This document shows, one piece after another, positions 9,707-23,300 of a stretch of DNA of 64,000 nt (positions within the stretch are counted from its first letter, which is position 1; every line of letters begins with the position of its first letter). The notes below the pieces were generated by a model, which was given only the letters and a program-made list of their open reading frames with translations, was not told the origin of the DNA and ran no database searches. The position numbers were made by a program, and so were the translations under genes. Source of the DNA: Sanghuangporus weigelae (Eukaryota > Basidiomycota > Agaricomycetes > Hymenochaetales > Hymenochaetaceae); assembly GCA_033182465.1 (NCBI GenBank), contig CP137320.1, positions 682,001 through 746,000 of the forward strand. Reading direction: 5' to 3'.

Positions 9707-12700
9707 ATGACGAGTCGCCACCATTATTCTATTCCAGGCGCGTCTTTCCTCAAGCCTAGGAGCTCGTCCAAAGTACGTACATCACTCGCTTAGACACAGA
9801 TGAGAAAAAAAAATTAACAGTCTCATTTGTGTCGTCGATATTAATATTAATACTGTATAGACGCAGGCCCAAAAGACAACAGCTCCAGCTCCCAGCACAA
9901 ATGTACCGAGCTCCAGTCGCGACACGAGGCAACCCAGTTCTTCACGTACTTATCACACTCAGGAGGCGACTTCGGGACACGCGCCTCCGAGACCCCCGTC
10001 TGCTAGCGGATACAGAACACAACATCCCAATGCAAGCGTTACTGGTTTCCATGCTTCGAGTAATGCACGGCAGACACCTTCCCAACGACCTACCACTACG
10101 CCACCGGCTTCCTCGTCACGTACTCGGCTGGACGTACCAGACTCCCGCGGCTACTTCTCAAAAATGTTTAGTAGGAAACAGACACCGGTTCCGACGCAGG
10201 GAGAAGAGAAGCAGAAGAGCTCGCAGAAGCACCGTCGGAGCTCTGAGGCTCATCAAGGAATTCACTCCTCTGCGGCGCCACTCCAAGTGCCGTCTTTTGT
10301 GGGCCCATCAACCAGTCGCACAGCGTTTGATGCATCCCTTCAGACGCGTGATTCGGATCGAGAAGAACGTGCTCAAAGAAAGGCCAAGGATGATGGTATT
10401 CGGGCCGAGAGGACTAAGGAGGAAAGAGAAAGAAGGCGTGCGGAGTATGCAGCGTCTAAGATGAAACAGGAGGAGGTCGAGCGGGTTCAAGCGGCAGCTT
10501 CAAAAGTGCTGCGTACAGATCGTACTGTACCGCGCGCCAGTCGAGAAGAGAGGAGGCAACAGGACTATGAGTCAGACAATGCAAAACGGCGCCTGCAGGC
10601 TCAGCAAATGGTTCAGACTCCTGCTCAGAAACAGGAGGTACGTCATTGCAATTTCATTTGTCGGGCGCCTCTTGACCCCTCGTGTCGTTGAACAGGCGCG
10701 TCAATCTTACTACTTGCATCCAGCTCAAGCTTCTATTTCAGCACCTCGCGCCACAGCGCTTACCCGGGATGGTCAACCACCGCTCACTCCTCAGGTCACA
10801 GCCCACTCGCCTGGTGTGCCTGTTCAACCATCCTCCTCGAGCCAATCCACATCTGTTTCTCACCAGGCGCACGCCTTACATCCTGCGCCACCTCTTACTC
10901 GCATAGAATCTACATCTCCAGACTCGAACTTTGCGGTTGCACCAGCTCAAGAATCGGCTCCAGCACCTCCCCCTAAGCCAAAGTTTGCTCCCTACCAAAC
11001 ACCGAATCATCCTTTCCATCAGAATCTGCCTCAGACAGCACAGGCTCCTTCCAGTATGCTTCCTCCGTATCCTTCCGGACCAGATGTTAAGCACCGCCTT
11101 GACGGAGAGGCCGCGGAGCGAGATGCAGCGCTTCTGCGAGAACGAGAACGTGAGCAGGTGAGACGGCGTGAGGCTGCAGAGAAGGAAGGTGTTGCTACCG
11201 CAACGCGAGAACGGGAGCGTGAACGTGAACTAGAAAGACGACGCGATGCCGAGAAAGAGGCTGCAAGTCGAGAACTTCGAGAGCATCGTGAACGGGAGCG
11301 GGAACGCGAGCTAGAACGGGAACGAAGGAGAGCCAAGAGGGCTGAGCGAGAACGACTGAAGGAGTTCGAAAATGCTGAACGCGAGCGCCTGAAACAGGCT
11401 GAGCGTGCAGAACGTGAGAGGCTCAAGGCCCTAGAGCAATTGGAACACGAGAAACAGAAGGAAGCCGAGCGCTTGCGGCGAGAGAAAAAGGAACAAGAGC
11501 GTGCGGAGAAGCAGCAGCAGCGTGCGAGGGCTGAATGGGAACGACAAGAGGTCGAGCGAGTGGAGCGTGAGCGGCTGCGCATCAAATCCGAGAAAGAGCG
11601 CGCGTCCAAGTCAGTATCGAAGCACCGTTCCCATCGCGATAAGTCACTGTCTTTGCCCACCAATCCTCTCATTGGCGCTGCGTCGGGAAGTGACACCGAC
11701 AGGATGACTAGCAAGAAAGACGTCGTAAGTTTATTAATGTGTCGCGTGAGCGTTTCTTAACTAAAATCATTTCATTAATATTGTATTCTTTGCAGAGGCA
11801 TCGTTCACGCAGTCAGTCCGCAGCCATAGATCTCCAAACGCTTGCTGCGTTGTCCGATACCCACCGACCCGATTCTAAGAAAAATTCCATCCAAGCGTCG
11901 ATTCTGGCTGCTGCGCACACTTCCCAGGCGAAGAAAGACGTGCGTTTATTATTTATTGGATTATTTTTGAATTGTGCTTATTGTCGGTTGTAGGTCCAGC
12001 AACCAGAGCATTCTCATCATGAGTCTGCTCAGTTCTTTAAGGCCTCTACTCCGCTACCGATCCAGTCGTTGCATGTGGATGTAGGCTCCTGTTTTGGCTT
12101 TCATTCTCACTTACTGTAGCTGACAACATTTCATCCTAGAACGCGAACCCGCGAAGCGCGTCTACTGCTCCGTTGTCAAGCGATCTTATCCCTCCGAAGG
12201 TTCCCGAACGGTTTCGCACTGACCCGTTACCAGGCATGCAAGCCTCAATGGAATCAGCGCCATCGTGGAATCAGACGTCATTTGAAGGGGTACAGCCGAA
12301 GCTTGTAAGCATTTATGCTTCTCAGGGCCCTTCAGATCGCACTGCATTTCGTGTCATGCAGAAAACGGCTTCTGGCTATCCATCTCCAGACCAGCGGTTA
12401 CCGGTCGCTACCTCCGCCGTTCCTCCTGTGATGACCACCCAGGAAGGACAGTTACGTTCGTCGCTTGATCAGCCATCCCGTCGGGCTTCGGTCGCGCAAC
12501 CGATTATTGCTCCTTCAATGGGTGCTGCGGTAACGTCATCCTTGGGTCAAACTCACCCTTCCCGCGAATCGCCTATATCTATGCAGGAAATACCGCAATC
12601 TCGCACAACTAGTGGTAACAATATGGCTCCCGTTAATGCTGCGTCAAGAGCACCACAACTGGAAAAGAGTCTTCCAACGCCCACGCACTACGATCTGGTC

Positions 12701-14904
12701 TCGCCGTCCCCTGATATGTTGCATTCATCAACGGCACAAAATGCGCGGCAGCCAATTTCAACAACGAAGCAGCAACCACTTGATGATCGTTTCGAGTCCA
12801 TCAAACCTGCGGTGAGCGCACCCCATGGAACTGGTTTCAGCAGTTATTCCCAGAGTGTTTTCGGATTAGCTGCTGAACAGGCTCGGAATGGCAGTCAAGA
12901 TCAGTACTCTGCTCCTATGTCCCGGGCGCCGTCGAACAATTCGACGAGGAGTCCCTCTCGAAGAGCTATGCAGCTCCCTCCAGAAGCATCAGGTGGTGCT
13001 GCTTCTTTTATGTCTGTTTCTCGTTCAGCTTCAGATGCTTCACATACTACGGAAACATGGGAACGTCAACAATTCCTTTCTCCTCATAGTCAACCACATG
13101 CTCACGCAAGTCATCTGCCGAATCAGCATCGCCCAGCCCAATCCACTCCAGCTTCTACAACTTTAAAAGCTCCTTCATCGTCTAGAGTAAAGCACGAATC
13201 GCTCACGAACTTTCACGCACAATCTGTACCTCATACGCATTCCCACTCTCAATCTCTACCGCAACAGATGTCCTTGCCCTATCGTAATAACTCCAGCAAA
13301 GACGATGTCGACATATCATCTCATGATAATCTTCCGAGCGCCCGAGCTAAATCACATATACCTGGCACTACTCCCGATGTCTCGCATCAGCAATACCCGC
13401 CGGCTCAAGTGACTCAAAGTAAAACAGGCTATAATCCATCAACTAATGCATCTATCCCGGTTCAATCACAGCAAATGCTTTCGACCATTCAAGATCACAG
13501 GCCTCCATCACGTTCCCCGATGAATACAAATAATGTATCATCTTATTCTGCAGCCGTCGCTAGTCAAGATGCTATTTCGCAAATGCCGTCCACCATGCTT
13601 TCGCACCAACAGTCTACGCATCAATCAAATAACTCAATGTATCATAATCATTCGACTTCCCGTAATGTTTCTGCACATCAATCACAACATTATCAGCAGA
13701 GTCTGAATTCGACCAGAACCGCGCCACCTCAGCATACGAGCACACAGTCCTCGAACGTTACGGCTACACCTGCAGGACCTCCGCGTCCTGCAAACTCATC
13801 CATCTATGTTACTTCCACCCACCGTTCTGGACCTTTTGTCGAAGACTCACCTTCATCTGCCGGCGGAGGGCTCAGCCTTGATTCTCCTCTGCTATCCAAG
13901 CCGTTGCCTCAGTTCCCCAATGAGCGTCCCGCTCGTCAGCCGACGTACAGTAGACCACAGTCACAAATTGGACCTCCAACTCCAATGGCCCATAACACCC
14001 ATCAAAGCCAGCCTATCACGGAGAATCAGAGGACGCCGCGTGCCGACAGCCCTCCGCCTCTCACTCCATCTTCGTCACATGAATCGCATGAGGAAATCTT
14101 GATGACTCCAGCATCTCTTGACCAGGCCCGCGGTCAAGTAGATGTACATACGCCGACGGAAAGCTCTCATCGCCCCGAAAAGAAGAAAGGAGGTGGATTA
14201 CTAAGACTTTTCCGGTCCAGCTCTACCAAGTCCACCAAAGACAAAGAGATCCGAGATAGGCTCGAATCGAAGGAACAAGAGGCTCGCAAGCAGGTACCAG
14301 GATCGCAACGTGATCAGCAACGAACTGAGAGCTTAAATAAGCCGCGATCGACCAGACCTCCGACCATTGTATTGACGGCGGAACCAGAGCCAAATCTTAT
14401 TCCGCCGAATGCAGGGACCATGCCTTCGAATCTCCAAGTCAAGCAACCACGGGCAACAAGACATGTACCGCCGCCTATTTCCATTCCGACGCCGGACGCT
14501 ATTCCATTCCGCCTCTTTTCTTCTAAGTCCAGACGCTATCGCACAATGTCGGCCGCATCGATGGAGGCTGTCGATGGAACTGCAGTGAGTGCTTGATCTT
14601 CGAAAGTCTTGTGTCCAGATTTGTCTGAAAGCAGTTCCTTCCTTAGAACAATACTGTTGTTGGGTCGCCTACTTCATCTAGGAGGAGTCCGACGCCTTCT
14701 GGTCCATTGACGCCTTCTGTACGGGACCCGATCGAAGCGGCTCAATCATGGAGGGACAATGAGGAGGTATTCCTGGATCCAGGAAGCCAGCGGCGGCGGC
14801 GACCGGGCGTGACGTTTGACTTAAGGGGTGATGAGGGCCAGAAGGATGGTGCATTGTATCGACGAGTTTCTCGCATTCAGAGACGAAGAGACTCGTCGCG
14901 ATAA
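9707..14904 (+). CDS. Long disordered and coiled-coil protein, unknown function
   Basis: Seven exons (9707-9772, 9867-10637, 10696-11724, 11796-11939, 11994-12080, 12140-14584, 14647-14904) join without a frame break to 1,599 residues. The N-terminal ~280 residues are basic and disordered. Around residues 430-590 lies a dense Arg/Glu heptad region (repeats of ERERERE type) predicting a long coiled coil. The next ~850 residues are Ser/Gln/His/Pro-rich. A basic patch KKKGGGLLRLFRSSSTKS occurs near residue 1,330. The last ~50 residues look ordered, with RPGVTFDLRGDEGQ and a basic RRVSRIQRRR end, and may be a conserved motif. No domain family is recognised. The composition suggests a scaffold or cytoskeletal protein, but that is only an inference. 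Confidence 0.75.
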
Positions 14905-15821
14905 CATGACAGACGTTTCGGGCTTCAGGTCGATCCATTTTTGTACATAAGACTTGATGATCCTCTTTACTTTTTGGGTTTTCGGTTTGGAGATGTAGAA
15001 GTAGGTGTTGTGTTGTGCTCACGACGCCAGCACTAGTGCGAATCGGGCCGAACTACTTGTCGAGAAGCCCACAGCCAAAATGTAGTAATACTCTCAGAAC
15101 CAGTGACAGACGGTCCAAAGTACAATAAATACGATTGGTGCCGGAGTACTAATGGTGGTTTGTAACGGGTTACAAAAGGGCAAAACTTGCGTATGATTCC
15201 AGTGATAGTAACTTGAAAGTTGACACGTGTAGGGCCGGGGCTGGCGAAGTCACACGCATGATTGAGAGATTTCAGAGATTGAGAGAAATAGAATTAAATA
15301 CTTATCGCCGCCGTGACGAGGCCGTAAATGCTCATGCGAGATGCGGGGGAACCTGATCATCCGTGAGCGTATGGAGGAGGCTCACCGCCTCGGAGGTCTC
15401 AGCCACTCTCCGCCGCTACCACTTTCAAAGGGCCCGACTAAACAGTCCTCCCTGCCTATATATAATACCTTAGCACTCTCCTCTCAAATGTAAACAATCC
15501 GCACAAACCCTCAGTCCTCTCTCCCACACTTTGGTACTTCCTGAACATCACTAGACTGGAAGTTTTGTGGACAAGCGCCATCTCGCAGATAGGTGTTTAG
15601 GTCGCATCTGTTGTCGACAAACATTTCGACATCTCCAAAAAAAAGTCGGGACGTTTCAGTTTCATCCAAGAACGGACTACCAGTGCCCGGGATCAAATAT
15701 TTGTGCATCGCGACTCGCGGGTTTTGGAGTGATTTTTGGGATCAATTTGTTGTTATCTTACTTTATTCCGTTCCTTTCTTGGCTTGGACTCTTGTTACTA
15801 CTAGTACTTGCCACGCTGAAG
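14905..15821. other. Upstream region of the methyltransferase gene
   Basis: This holds the 3' flank of the preceding gene and a long leader of the methyltransferase gene. From about 15700 the methyltransferase frame stays open upstream and would encode a strongly hydrophobic stretch, but it has no ATG upstream of 15822, so I treat it as untranslated. Confidence 0.4.
15457..15465 (+). promoter_or_regulatory. TATA box candidate of the methyltransferase gene
   Basis: The string TATATATAA stands in a pyrimidine-rich stretch about 357 bases before the methyltransferase ATG and is followed by CT-rich sequence typical of fungal core promoters. It implies a 5' leader of roughly 330 bases. No transcript data are available. 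Confidence 0.45.
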
Positions 15822-18068
15822 ATGGACACAGACGACTCATGCAGCGTGATCACGACCACGACCCTCACGGGAAGTACAACATCATCCATGTTGACCTCCG
15901 TGGATGGCAGTCCGGCTCCTTCCGTCTACTCCTACCGCTCTATGCGCGACGGACAAGCGATGCTTCGCGAGATTGCTGGAAGAAAACTCAATTCGACGAA
16001 CGAGCTATATCTACTCCCTGCAGGTGCTTCTTTCAATTATTTAATCCTGCGTTACTTTCGGGATTCTATGTAAGCTCATTTTCTGTATTCAACTCATCTC
16101 CAGACGAAGGCGAACATGGCCGATTGTAAGCCCCCAACTTCCGTTCGTCTTCTATGCTTCCTTTTGATTGACCGACCCCATTTCTCTTAGAGACAAGCAA
16201 CATCTAGTCAATCTGCTTGCTCTCGGAGGACTTTATGCCGCGGTAGAAGAAGTCCGCAATGCCCTAGCACCGATGCCCGATCGACAAAGGGCCATTCTCG
16301 ATCTCGGTAGGTTTAGGTCCAGAAGACCACCCCAACTTCCAAAGTTACCCTTCATCCGGATACTCACTGAATAGCACAGGCTGCGGCGGCGGAAATTGGT
16401 GATGACGCGTTTTCATTTACTTACGGAAGCACCCAGATTTGCTCAAATCTACACCGGATTACATTTTAGGGCAATGGGAATGGCTCAAGAGTTCCCTCAC
16501 TCACAGGTGGAATAATCACCCTTTGGACATTCTTATACAGTGATTATTGAATGTTTGAATGTTCACAGGTCGTCGGAGTTGACTTGGCTCCAAGCACCAC
16601 GAGGTGAGACAGGAGATTTTGTACCAGTTCCAGTTCCCCTCTCATGCCAACTGAAATTAGACCGCCACCTTTCAATTGCCGGTGAGTAAGGGTCTGTTGG
16701 TGTCAATAACATATTCTAACCACGAGTCTAGATTGGAATTTGACGATGTTAGTCAGCTTTGAACACTACTCAACGAAAGTGGCTATCTAACGAAATCCTT
16801 CGTCTGTGACAGTTTACTCTCGGTCTTGAGCACTATTACAATTCCTTTGATGTCGTACATGCACGCTGCACAGCGAATGGGGTTCGTATACTCTGCAACG
16901 AAGCAATTTGTTAAAGACTAATCCAAAATCAGGTCACTGACTTTGAGGGGTTTATTCACGAAGCCGCAAAATGCGTCCGACCAGGTATTTGTACTCTATA
17001 TTGCATCTATTATGCAACAGCCCTCACGTTAGTCATTACAGGTGGTATCCTTCTTTACACGGAAGGAAATCTTGAAATGTATAATGAGAAGGGAACCGCT
17101 CAAGAGCCTGCTTTTGGAGATGGAGCTCCCGGCCAGTCGTGGTTAGCTCGAGCGACCTTCGGTACGGTGTCCGATTCTTTCTCTTATCACGTAGTCCATT
17201 GACTTTCGAGAAGAGGCTTATAATCTCATGAAATCCAGAGGAAGTGCAATAGACGCAGGCAGGTTCCTCGGACGATGGATGGAGTCATGTCCTATGCTTC
17301 GTGAGGTTCAATACAGGGAAATATTGACTCCTATCGGGCCGTGGAAGAAAGGTAAGAGCTTTTTCAATTGACTCCCTAATGTCTTCTCAACGTCTGGATG
17401 CGCGCCCCTCATTAAATAAAAATCGCCTCCGTGAACTCGGACGTTCTCCAAACGGATCGCCACTTCTCCTATTTTGCACTATCTCAGGATCTACCCAAGA
17501 AGAAACGCAACGACTCCAGATGATGGGAACGCTCATGCGCCAAAATATGAAGGTGCGTGCTACCACTATCGATACTGCAGCATTACGCGCTTCTTTTCAT
17601 TTTCTTCCGTTCAGGCTAATGAGCTAATTATATACTTTCTCGCGCGGAAATAGGAGTATGTGAGGTCCTGCCAACCCATGTTCGTCGCTACTGGGTACCC
17701 TCCTGCGCTGATAGAGCGATTTTTGGAGGGCACTGACAAAGGTCAGCAGTCTGTTCTTCAAATTCAATTATCTTGTTATCTAGACGCCTCTTGGTACCAC
17801 GGAGTAGTTCTCTTTGACTCTTTTTACGTGCACGCTTGCTCCTTTTTTCAGTCCCTTCTGAGCTTCTATGAGCAATACACACACTAACGACCCTATTCTT
17901 CACTCACTAGAACTCGACGAGCTGAGTTTACACATGTACGTCAAATGGCACCACGCATGGGGTCGTCGAGTCGAGGGTCCGAATCTCCCTGTTCCAGCCA
18001 TTGACATGAGCATCCCCGCTGCTGTTATGACCGCCGATGAATACGACTCCCGGATGATGATAGGGTAA
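15822..18068 (+). CDS. Class I SAM-dependent methyltransferase
   Basis: A gene of about a dozen short exons. Splicing restores a continuous protein: a Ser/Thr-rich start MDTDDSCSVITTTTLTG, the leader ELYLLPADEGEHGRLD, then KQHLVNLLALGGLY. Motif I is AILDLGCGGGNWAMGMA, broken by two introns, followed by the acidic motif VVGVDLAPS. FDVVHARCTANG fits motif II and CVRPGGILLYTEGN fits motif III. The C-terminal half contains LGRWMESCPMLREV, EYVRSCQPMFVATGYP and SLHMYVKWHHAWGRR. This architecture matches a large basidiomycete family of small-molecule-type methyltransferases. The substrate cannot be told. No biosynthetic cluster surrounds it, so a specialised-metabolite role is not supported here. 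Confidence 0.85.
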
Positions 18069-18742
18069 AATTCGACCACTACCGCCATCGTGATGGATGG
18101 GCTTCTCTACACTTGACAAAAAAGGTACCCGTTGTGTCCACTTCTTTCGTCGTATTGCTGTCATTTATTTGCCGTACTGTCATCTCCTCTTTTTGTCTGG
18201 TATTTTACCCGCTATCTCCGTCGTTTTCATTCTTTTGTTGGATTCTTAATAGCGATTATGGTTTCATGATGGGATGATAAAAGCCACACTTCTTCAAAGA
18301 AAAATTTTGAGCGATTCAGCGCCAATCCCATGTCATGTCGAGAGTTGCCGAAGGCCAAATGCGACTTTTGTACGGACATGAAGCAGGACTCATAACCTAT
18401 TTTTCACAAACCTTACTGTAAGGTGGCAAATCTTATATAAGATGTGTAAGTTTTATAAAGAAAGCAACTAAGGACCGACATACGATGTGAAGACAAGAAT
18501 AAGAACCGATAAGAACAAGCAAAACACGCGCATTAGCGGCACAGAAAGGAACGGATCCATATAACGCATTCAAGGAGTGAACGGAGTGGGAGAATACGGT
18601 ACGATGTGGACGAGACGACCCTAAGATGCAAACGGGGAGGAAAGGGTATCAAAAACATCAATTATCCAGCTCCTAGAGAACAGGAAGAGTCCAGTAAATA
18701 AAGAGGATCGGGAGACTGCCACTAGTTCCTTCTCCGATCTTT
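18069..18742. other. Convergent 3' flank, methyltransferase / CDC10
   Basis: A 674-base gap between two convergent stops. It contains no supportable open frame and no repeat that I could see. Confidence 0.4.
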
Positions 18743-20055
18743 TTAAGCGGCGGGTGCAGGGCGTGGTTGTTCCTTCGCATTTTCTTTAAGTGCGAGAAGC
18801 TGCTTCGAACGGAAGGCCTCGTAGTGGATCTGAGCGGTTGTCTCGATCAAGTCCTGGAGATGCGTCCTAGATAGGGGTTAAGCGGTCAGACGAATGTACT
18901 ATGGGTAAGAGCGAAGATGTCTAACCTTGTGAGGAAGTTCCTCAAGTAGACAAACTCGCAGTGGTTTTCATCCTCAATGTTGATGACGCCCCACTTATTC
19001 TTGCGGCCACGCACTTGCTTACCGTTGATAATCACGTTTCGTTCAGATCCTACGACGGCGAAAGGAATCATGTTCTAGAGTCATGCACGTCAGTCGATCA
19101 AAACGACGGGAATAAAACGAGGCCAAGTACCCGGATCCTCTCGTTGAGACGTAGCTCCTCCTCATCGTTCTCATCCGTATCGAAAGGATATAGGACAATG
19201 TTGTGATAGACGAGCTCAGCGCGAATCTAATAGCACTTAAGACTCACGTAGACGGCACAGTGAATAAAAATTACGTACCCTTTGCTTGAAAACCTCGCGC
19301 TCTTCGAGAGTCAGACTGTCGGCCTTTGCAATGACGGGGACAACATTGACGACTTCACTAAGCTTCTTCATGACAATAATGTCGACTGGTCTAAGAGAGT
19401 GACCGGTCGGGTTGATGAAGTACAGGCAGCAGTGAATACGTGTGTCCACGATATAGCGGTCACGAACGGCCGTCAGTTCCTTGCGCAAGTATGCGCTGTG
19501 TTGGTCCTTGATGTATTTGATGATAGGATCCCAGCTGGAAACATGATATGAGAGAGGTCACAATGTGAACAAGAAGGTCATCTCACCAGTTCTCGTTATT
19601 GACCATATCTCCGTATCCTGGCGTGTCCACAATGTTCAGTCGAAGCCGTACGCCATTCTCAGTGATAACTAGGCATATCATTCAATGTATAGAAGGCGAC
19701 ACGTTTCAATACGAGGACCTACCATGAGACACGGCTTGTATCTCGGTTGTCTGCCGAATAGGCTCGTCTGCCTCCAAACGACCTTTTGAGTCGATCAAGT
19801 GCGACGCAAAAATCGAGTTGATGAGCGTGGACTTTCCGAGACCGGTCTGACCTACACTCAGTCAAAAGTCAACGACCATCACAGTTGCCTACAAAGCCAG
19901 GAAAAATGGAAGAAAAGAGAAAAGTGATGCGTACCGACGACAATGACATTGAATTGGAAACCACGCTTCAAGAGCTTGTGCTCAATCTGCTGCGTGATGG
20001 TATCAAAACCGACATATGCGGCTGCGCGAACCTCTTGAACGTCGACGGCGGCCAT
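18743..20055 (-). CDS. CDC10: Septin Cdc10
   Basis: Several exons on the minus strand. The protein starts MAAVDVQEVRAAAYVGFDTI and continues QQIEHKLLKRGFQFNVIVVG, the Cdc10 polybasic region and start of the GTPase domain. Nucleotide motifs are all present: P-loop GQTGLGKST (split by an intron), G3 DTPGYGD, G4 AKAD. The septin element is visible as IPFAVVGSERNVIINGKQVR followed by RKNKWGVINIEDENHCEFVY. The C-terminal end THLQDLIETTAQIHYEAFRS stops soon after, without the coiled coil of other septins, as expected for Cdc10. Septins form filaments at the bud neck or septum and along hyphae; Cdc10 sits at the centre of the yeast octamer. Ser70 or filament-level properties cannot be judged. Confidence 0.93.
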
Positions 20056-20385
20056 TGTTGAAGAGTGGATGGAGGATGAGTGAGGATGGTCGTGGACAGA
20101 CGCGAAAGGCTGCTAAACCGGCCGCGACAGCAGGAAACGAAACTTAATTTGGGCTTATGTAAGACGCTTCATTTGGAAGGCTACTACGGAAAAAAACTCA
20201 CTTCACTTCACTAACTAGTAAATTCAATAAATACATCACGAAAATCTGCACGAAATTATGTTTATCGCGGCTTCTTATATGAACTTATATTTTATTCGAT
20301 GCCAATACAATGCCCGTGCACATTTTGGTGATGCTAAGTACAAATTCTATCTCTATCTGATCTTGACAAGGTCGTCACTTGTCGT
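20056..20385. other. Gap between CDC10 start and ABC transporter stop
   Basis: A 330-base AT-rich gap that must hold the CDC10 promoter and the transporter's 3' UTR, since both genes lie on the minus strand. No motif stands out. Confidence 0.4.
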
Positions 20386-23300
20386 TTAGTCTATGATTTT
20401 GCCTGCTCCACTTCGTATTCTCACTATGTCCTCCTTGGTTAGTCCCGCTTCATCACAAAGCGACCGGAATATAGAATCCTCTTTATCAAACAAAGCCAAT
20501 GGTGTATCGAACTCAGCAACCATTCCTGCGTCCATCACAAGAACACGGTCGTAGTATACTGAAATCAATTATTAGCAGTTGAATGTAAAACATTGTATCA
20601 GAAAAAGTTACCAATGGTTTTGAGACGGTGGGCGATGCACAGGAGAGTGCACGAAGAGAATTCTGACTGTATGGTCTTCTGCAGCTTCGCATCTGTTTCA
20701 ACATCCACGCTGCTTGTAGCCTCATCAAGGACTATAATACGACTGTTCTTAAGAAGCGCTCTAGCAAGAGCGAGGAGCTGCTTCTCGCCGGCGCTGTAGT
20801 TAGATCCTTCGCCGCAATTGTCAGGACGGAGTCGTGAGAAAGGCAATGAAAGCTTACCTTCGTCACTCACGGTAGCATCTAAGCTGAATTTTCTTTCGGC
20901 AGCTGGGTCCATCACTGTGCCTTCTGGTGATATCAACCACGCACGTCTGAGAGCTGAGATGACCTCAGCATCAGTGTGTGTATTCAAAGGATCGCTGCAG
21001 TCACTCCTTAATAACTACAGAAGAAGCAAGCACATCTCAGACTTACAGATTGTCTCTCAATGTCCCCAGGAAGAGCGTGCTGTCTTGAGGGACCAACGCG
21101 AGCCGTTGGCGCAGGATCTCTAACCCGACCGTCTGGATGTTTATGTCGTCGATCTCAATAGCGCCGTCTCTAAGCTCGACCATTCTGATAAGAGGTGAGC
21201 AAGTAAATCAAGACGTGTATGTATCGGATGGTTACCTGAACAAAGCCTGTAGAAGCGAGCTTTTGCCTTAAAAAAAGAGTTCAGCATATCAACCACTAGA
21301 TTTGAGATCATCTCACCTGCACCAGTCCGTCCAACTATCCCGACCTAAGTCCAAAGTCAGTATCTATGATCGGACCGAGCAATTGATATGCGGATACCTT
21401 TTCGCCTGGCTTAACTTCAAAGTTTACATCCTTCAAAACAAGCGGCAAGCCCTCGCGATATGCCAGTTTTACGTTCTTGAACTTCGCTTCACCCTTCTGC
21501 GGCCAGGAAGGGGGAATATTACCCGGCTTCGTGGAGGTCCCTTCTGGTGGAAGATCCACGTATACTAGCACTCGTTCTACTGCATTCATGTTCTGCTCGT
21601 TCTGGGCGATCTGAGACACCATATCGGCTGTATCAAAGTATCAATAAAATATAAGGGACAGGTAGAGAAGGGTACTTGCAGAAGACCTGAGTGACTATAA
21701 GTAGACTGAATCAGTGACGAAAAAAGATCTTGTCCAAGGAAAAGCACGCACTGCTGAGAGAATACGATAGAACTACACCGATTTTGGATGGGTTGACCGA
21801 ATTGCGGAAACCTGCTGCAAATAGTGCTATACCAAGAATAAGGAAGTTTCCGAACAAGTCCAGGCGGACGGAGAGCCATCGCTGAATGGCGATAGTCATA
21901 TAATATGCTCTATTTTCACGGTCCATCCCATGCTCCGCCGTGTCAATGAATCGCTCCTTTGATACAGTATGAACCCCTGAGTGGAGATTACAGATGTGCT
22001 CTCACTTGCTGGCGGTACGCTCGAACGGTAGCCAATCCCGTGAGTGTTTCCGAATAGGAAGCATATAGAGCTGAGCGCTGCAACGAGTCGAGTCGCTTCG
22101 TCTCCACGCTTGTCTTCCGATAGAAGCTTGCGACAAGGTAGTACATAGCGCTCAGAGGAGCGAAAATGATTCCCAGATAAGGGAACGTATAAAAGACCAG
22201 TGCCACTGAACAAAGTCACCATCAGTCACCAAATTTGATTAAAGTAATTTACCTGTCCCAAGAACGTTGCTGAACGTTGTAAGAAGCTTTTGAACCTGTT
22301 AGCTCCGCATAATGAGAGATGTGCCACATCCGTAATCACCTGATACATGAAAAACGCTAACTGCGTATCTAGGGTATCCTGATCCTTTGATAATCGCGAT
22401 ATGATGCGCCCTGCGAGCATTGAGACACTCAGAACTTTGATATGAATAAAAAATTACCCATCGGTGTTGTGTCGAAGAATGATACAGGCGAGCGAAGAAC
22501 ACCCATCAATGCCACTTTGAAAAGCCGCAGAGCGGCATATAGGCCGACAAGACTTTTGAAGCGTCAGCATATCATGGTCAGTGTCATCTAGACAGAGACC
22601 ATCGCATACCAGAATATCAAACTTGAGAAGAAGGTGAGGACTGCCTGGGCAACTCCGAGTGCAGCATAGACACCCATATAGTCTCCCTCAGAGAAACCGG
22701 GTATGCTAAGTGCGGTCCAAAATCCGAGGAACAAGTTGTTACCGACTGATCATCCAGTCGCAAAGAATATCAATAACGAAGAATGTACATAACCCTGACA
22801 TCTACTTACCGGAAGCCCCTTGCATGAGAGCAAGGAGTAAAATAATCACCGGTGCCCAGATGATTCCTCCAGCATGCTGAAGGTACTCTTTATATGTGGA
22901 CCACGAAACAGCGCCTGTATTGCGTTCTTCTTCCGACATGAGCTGAAGACGATCCTTCTTTCCGTCTGGAGAACCGACAACTTTGTTGGCAACTTCTGCC
23001 TTGGTATCAACTTTGATCGTGTCACCGTCTGACTCAATTTCCTCTTCGTGAGCACCGAACTCCTCGATTAGCTTTGCGAATTCTTTGCCATCCTTCATAA
23101 GGTCCTAGATCGGCAAGTCTTAGGCAGATCTGCGAGTGACAGAGAAACCGCACATACCTGGAACGTGCCCTCCTCCGTAATCTTTCCGTTGTCCATCATG
23201 TAGATATAATCCGTCTTAGCCAATACGTGCAGCGCATGAGTCACAAGAACACGAGTCTTGCCCGCGAGCGGTCCACTCAGTAAACAATCTTCCAAAATAG

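Noticed and set aside
11031-11714. 227-residue minus-strand frame rich in Ser/Arg, resembling an SR protein
   Set aside because: It is the antisense of the Arg/Glu coiled coil of the plus-strand gene, which splices cleanly.
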